Assembly: GCF_001999965.1 (NCBI RefSeq)
Contig: NZ_CP019646.1
Span: 2,604,001-2,668,000 of the forward strand
Length of the DNA stretch: 64,000 bases
Direction of reading: 5' to 3'
Source: Limihaloglobus sulfuriphilus
GTDB lineage: Bacteria; Planctomycetota; Phycisphaerae; Sedimentisphaerales; Sedimentisphaeraceae
The notes beneath the pieces were generated by a model. It worked only from the letters and a program-made list of their open reading frames with translations. It made no database searches and was not told the origin of the DNA. Shown here piece by piece: positions 61,383-64,000 of the stretch (positions are counted from its first letter, which is position 1; each line of letters begins with the position of its first letter). The position numbers and the translations under genes were made by a program.

Positions 61383-62385
61383 CCCTTGCTAAACCGCATC
61401 CCGCACCACTAAAGCTGCTCCTTGCCGAGGCGGTATTCTGAATTTTAACCTTCTGCCTGTCTTCCAGTTTTAGAATGCCCGCTCTGACAAGATTTTCCTG
61501 AATAGCTTCTCTTTCGGCGCTGCTGCATCGGCCAAACGGTTCGGCCATGAAATCACTGCATATTCCAAACAAAGAAAGTGCACATTTGAGACCCTTCAAG
61601 TAAGCCGAGCCGCTGCTGCATACACTATAAACCGACATCGAAACATCCATCACCTGCTTGTGCAGAGCCTGAACAGCCCTCTCATCGCCTTCCATAACTT
61701 TATTATACAGAGCCACATAGAGCTGAGGCAGCAGATTAGCTCCACCGTTTACTCCGCCATGTGCACCAGATATAAGCGATTCGGCTAACAGCTCTTCAGG
61801 CCCAACTAAAAGTGAAAACTCGGGATCATTTCTAAATATTCTCTGGAGTTTATGAAAATAGACCATATCTGCGGAACTGTCTTTTATGCCCCAGACCCCC
61901 GGAATTTTTGAAGCCCTGGCAACTGTGTCAGGTTCAATAAAAACTTTAGTTTGAAACGGCATATTGTACAAATACACCGGCAAAGGCAGCTCCGGCACAA
62001 GATGCTCTATATAACTAAGCAGTTCTTTCTGGTTAGCCGCAAAATAATAAGGCGGCGCAAGGACCAAACCATTGGCACCATTTAACTGAGCAGTCCGGGC
62101 CACACTCACCGATTCTTCAAAAGCAGTATCAGTTATGCCTGCAAGAACAGGAACTCTTCCCGCATTGAATTTGCAGGTCAATTCTATCATTTCAGTACGG
62201 AGCCGATAACTAAGACCGGGCCCCTCTCCGGTAGTGCCGAGTATGAAAATACCTGACACCCCGCCCTTAATGACACGGCTGACAAGTCTTTCCAAACCGT
62301 TAACATCTATACTGTCCCTGCCCGAAAGCGGTGTTACCAGCGGTACAATTATGCCTCGAAGCGGTTTTGGCAAATTTCTGTTCAT
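61366..62385 (-). CDS. Dihydrodipicolinate synthase/N-acetylneuraminate lyase family aldolase
   Basis: This 339-residue class I aldolase of the DapA/NanA family has the family signature GIFILGTTGEGPGLSYRLRT. The Tyr lies in PVYLYNMPFQTK and the Schiff-base Lys in PGVWGIKDSSADMVYF. It is some 40 residues longer than DapA because of a C-terminal extension. In this context a 2-keto-sugar acid or sialic-acid-like substrate is more likely than lysine synthesis. It is the first gene of the minus-strand catabolic run and is divergent from the sulfatase. Confidence 0.88.
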   Translation of the reverse strand: MNRNLPKPLRGIIVPLVTPLSGRDSIDVNGLERLVSRVIKGGVSGIFILGTTGEGPGLSYRLRTEMIELTCKFNAGRVPVLAGITDTAFEESVSVARTAQLNGANGLVLAPPYYFAANQKELLSYIEHLVPELPLPVYLYNMPFQTKVFIEPDTVARASKIPGVWGIKDSSADMVYFHKLQRIFRNDPEFSLLVGPEELLAESLISGAHGGVNGGANLLPQLYVALYNKVMEGDERAVQALHKQVMDVSMSVYSVCSSGSAYLKGLKCALSLFGICSDFMAEPFGRCSSAEREAIQENLVRAGILKLEDRQKVKIQNTASARSSFSGAGCGLARDAFGE

Positions 62386-62475
62386 TTTCGTTCTCAATTC
62401 AAAATAACTGTTCTCTAACTTTAGCTTATCTTACAGATTAGAGCAACTGTTTAAAACATCATTTTATGCATTTGT

Positions 62476-62492
62476 TTTCACATTTTGCGCAT
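62476..62492. promoter_or_regulatory. Shared 17-bp word, copy 2
   Basis: TTTCACATTTTGCGCAT lies in the 238-bp divergent spacer between the aldolase and sulfatase genes, identical to 57144-57160. TTATGC and GCATAA half-sites flank the longer region (62464-62494), giving an imperfect palindrome. Confidence 0.5.
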
Positions 62493-62623
62493 AAAAATGG
62501 ATGGGCACTGCTTGAAATGAGCCGTATTTGTGAAATAAAATTCGCAATATGTTATTTCTTTCTTGCTGTATTAGACTATATTATTGTTTTGACAATATCC
62601 AGCAGATTTCAGAGGAATCAAAA

Positions 62624-64000
62624 TGAACAAACCAAACGTTGTCTTGATCATGACAGATCAACAAAGATTCGATTCGCTAAGTTGTTATGGGAACAAAGCC
62701 ATCCAAACCCCAAACTTGGATTTAATGGCAAAAGAAGGGGTTTTATTCGAAAATTGTTATGTAAATTGCCCCATCTGTACCCCTTCCAGATCAAGCATAA
62801 TGACAGGTAAACATATGCAAGATCACGGGGTTTATAAAGTTTACGACAACTTGCCCAAAGACGAAATACTTTTCACAAAACACCTCAAAGACACCGGATA
62901 CAAAACCGCCCTTTTCGGCAAACTCCATGTCAGCAGTAATCATTACGAAGCAGAAAAAAGACACCCTAACGACGGTTTCGATATTTACGAATGGTGTAAC
63001 GAATCCGCATTACGTATGGATTCTCAATATCATGGTTATAAAAAATGGCTCTTGGAAAAGGATCCTCATTTCTGCAGGCAGCTTGAAAAAAAGAAACGCT
63101 CCATAGGCCATATTCCGCCGCATCTTCACATGTCGTTCTGGGCAGCGGAAAAAGCGGTGGAGTTCATAAACACCAGCGAGAGGGATCAGCCGTTCTTTTG
63201 TAAATTGAGTCTATTCGACCCGCACGATCCTTATGAAAATTATCCGGAGCAGATGGAAGATAAAGTGGATCAGTCCGCTATACCTGCCCCGATTGCAACC
63301 GACCCGAAAACCGACCACATCCGCGGCGTAGATTTGGAAAGAAACCATTCCTACCTCGGCAGCTTCAGTGATTTCAGCAAAAAAGATATTCACAAAATCA
63401 GAGTGGGATACAATGCCGCGGTAGCTTTCATAGATGAACAGATCGGAAAGGTGACCGCAGCCCTGGAAAAGAAAGGAATATCAGAAAACACCCTCATTAT
63501 ATTCACAAGCGATCACGGCGACTGCCTGGGAGATCACGGCCTGATGGTAAAGGGAGCTTTTTTTTATGACCAGGCCGTCAAGGTGCCTCTCATAATAAAA
63601 TGGCCCGCTCAATTAAAACCGTTCAAAACAAAAACCCTGATCCAGCCACATGATATTGCCGCTACCATTCTGCAGGCGGCTGGATTTGGAGAAGATCAAT
63701 TGCAATCCATCATGCCTGACTCCAAAAGCCTGCTTTCTCTGGCCCAGGATTCTACCAGAACCATTCACGATTTTGCGGTTTGCTGTTATCGAAACAGCGG
63801 GATAAATTCTTCAAACAGCCCCTGGGACCCGCCCGTTTTAGGCACAATGCTGCGATCCGGCAATTATAAACTAAACATCTATCACGAAAAGACTAATGAT
63901 AATTACCCTAAAAACGGCCAACTGTTTAATATGGAAAAGGACCCTTCCGAACTGAATGACCTTTGGGACGACCCTGATTCAGCGCAACTGAAAAATGAAC
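62624..64000 (+). CDS. Cys-type sulfatase, C-terminus beyond window edge
   Basis: At least 459 residues of a type I sulfatase are visible. The N-terminus NKPNVVLIMTDQQRFDSLSC carries the calcium-binding Asp. The formylglycine motif CTPSRSS (Cys 52) is converted by a maturase into the catalytic aldehyde. GKLHVSS and TSDHGDCLGDHGL hold further active-site His/Asp/Lys. No clear signal peptide is present, so it may be cytoplasmic or use another route. It is divergent from the aldolase operon and likely removes sulfate from a sulfated glycan. CAGAGGAATC precedes the ATG. Confidence 0.93.

Noticed and set aside
1-64000. CRISPR array, rRNA genes, prophage, riboswitches
   Set aside because: No regularly spaced direct repeats, no rRNA-like sequence, no phage structural genes and no recognised B12, glycine, c-di-GMP or T-box elements were seen upstream of candidate genes.

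Overview
The window looks like a chromosomal segment of an anaerobic or fermentative planctomycete of the Phycisphaerae/Sedimentisphaerales type. This is inferred from lineage-typical traits: short C-terminal dockerin-like tails on secreted proteins, PEP-CTERM sorting signals, a Cys-type sulfatase beside a glycan locus, UroD-like methyltransferase paralogues, large FG-GAP and beta-helix exoproteins, and many dispersed palindromic repeats. No rRNA gene, convincing tRNA gene, CRISPR array or prophage was seen. The genus cannot be fixed from the sequence alone.

Layout. 0-2.3 kb: an exported protein cut by the window edge, a PEP-CTERM protein and a GntR/LacI-type regulator. 2.3-6 kb: a repeat-rich spacer, an aldo/keto reductase with ferredoxin-like tail, and a complete ISAs1-family insertion sequence with 20-bp perfect terminal inverted repeats that also encloses a divergent 92-codon passenger gene. 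6-15 kb: an acetyltransferase and M20 peptidase pair, a membrane-anchored CsrA-like protein, clpP, two secreted paralogues, a UroD-like protein, a cation/proton antiporter, a short N-acetylglutamate-synthase-like acetyltransferase and a GcvT-like protein. 15-20.4 kb: a minus-strand housekeeping run (accD, hisC, hisB, ispF, cysS, ruvC). 20.4-22 kb: a cluster of palindromes and a gene frameshifted by a 19-bp tandem duplication. 22-31 kb: glycosyltransferase, a PPDK-type fusion protein, GH4 glycosidase, cupin, dinB, gpsA and hflX.

33-38 kb is a nitrogen-assimilation locus: outer-membrane protein, amt, PII, amt, PII, with two sigma-54-type promoter candidates. 38-40.3 kb is a degraded AT-rich island. 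It holds two directly repeated 276-bp elements flanking a lone membrane-protein gene and the remnant of an Rhs/YD-repeat gene. 40.7-44.3 kb returns to housekeeping genes (CorC-like exporter, recO, flippase-like protein, hisI).

44.7-64 kb is devoted to exoproteins and glycan use. A five-module secreted protein is followed on the minus strand by a GH63/MGH1-like glycosidase, an FG-GAP protein, a beta-helix/dockerin protein, two proteins that share one N-terminal module but carry different C-terminal tails, an SSS transporter, a UroD-like methyltransferase, a Gfo/Idh/MocA dehydrogenase and a DapA-family aldolase. A sulfatase is divergent from the aldolase. A 17-bp word shared by the two promoter regions of this block suggests one regulator.

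The most unusual items are: the transmembrane CsrA-like protein; a family of dispersed palindromes whose two arms change together around a fixed core; a 69-bp inverted repeat placed in two gene spacers; the 19-bp duplication that truncates a membrane protein; the passenger-carrying insertion sequence; and the shared operator-like word of the glycan locus.
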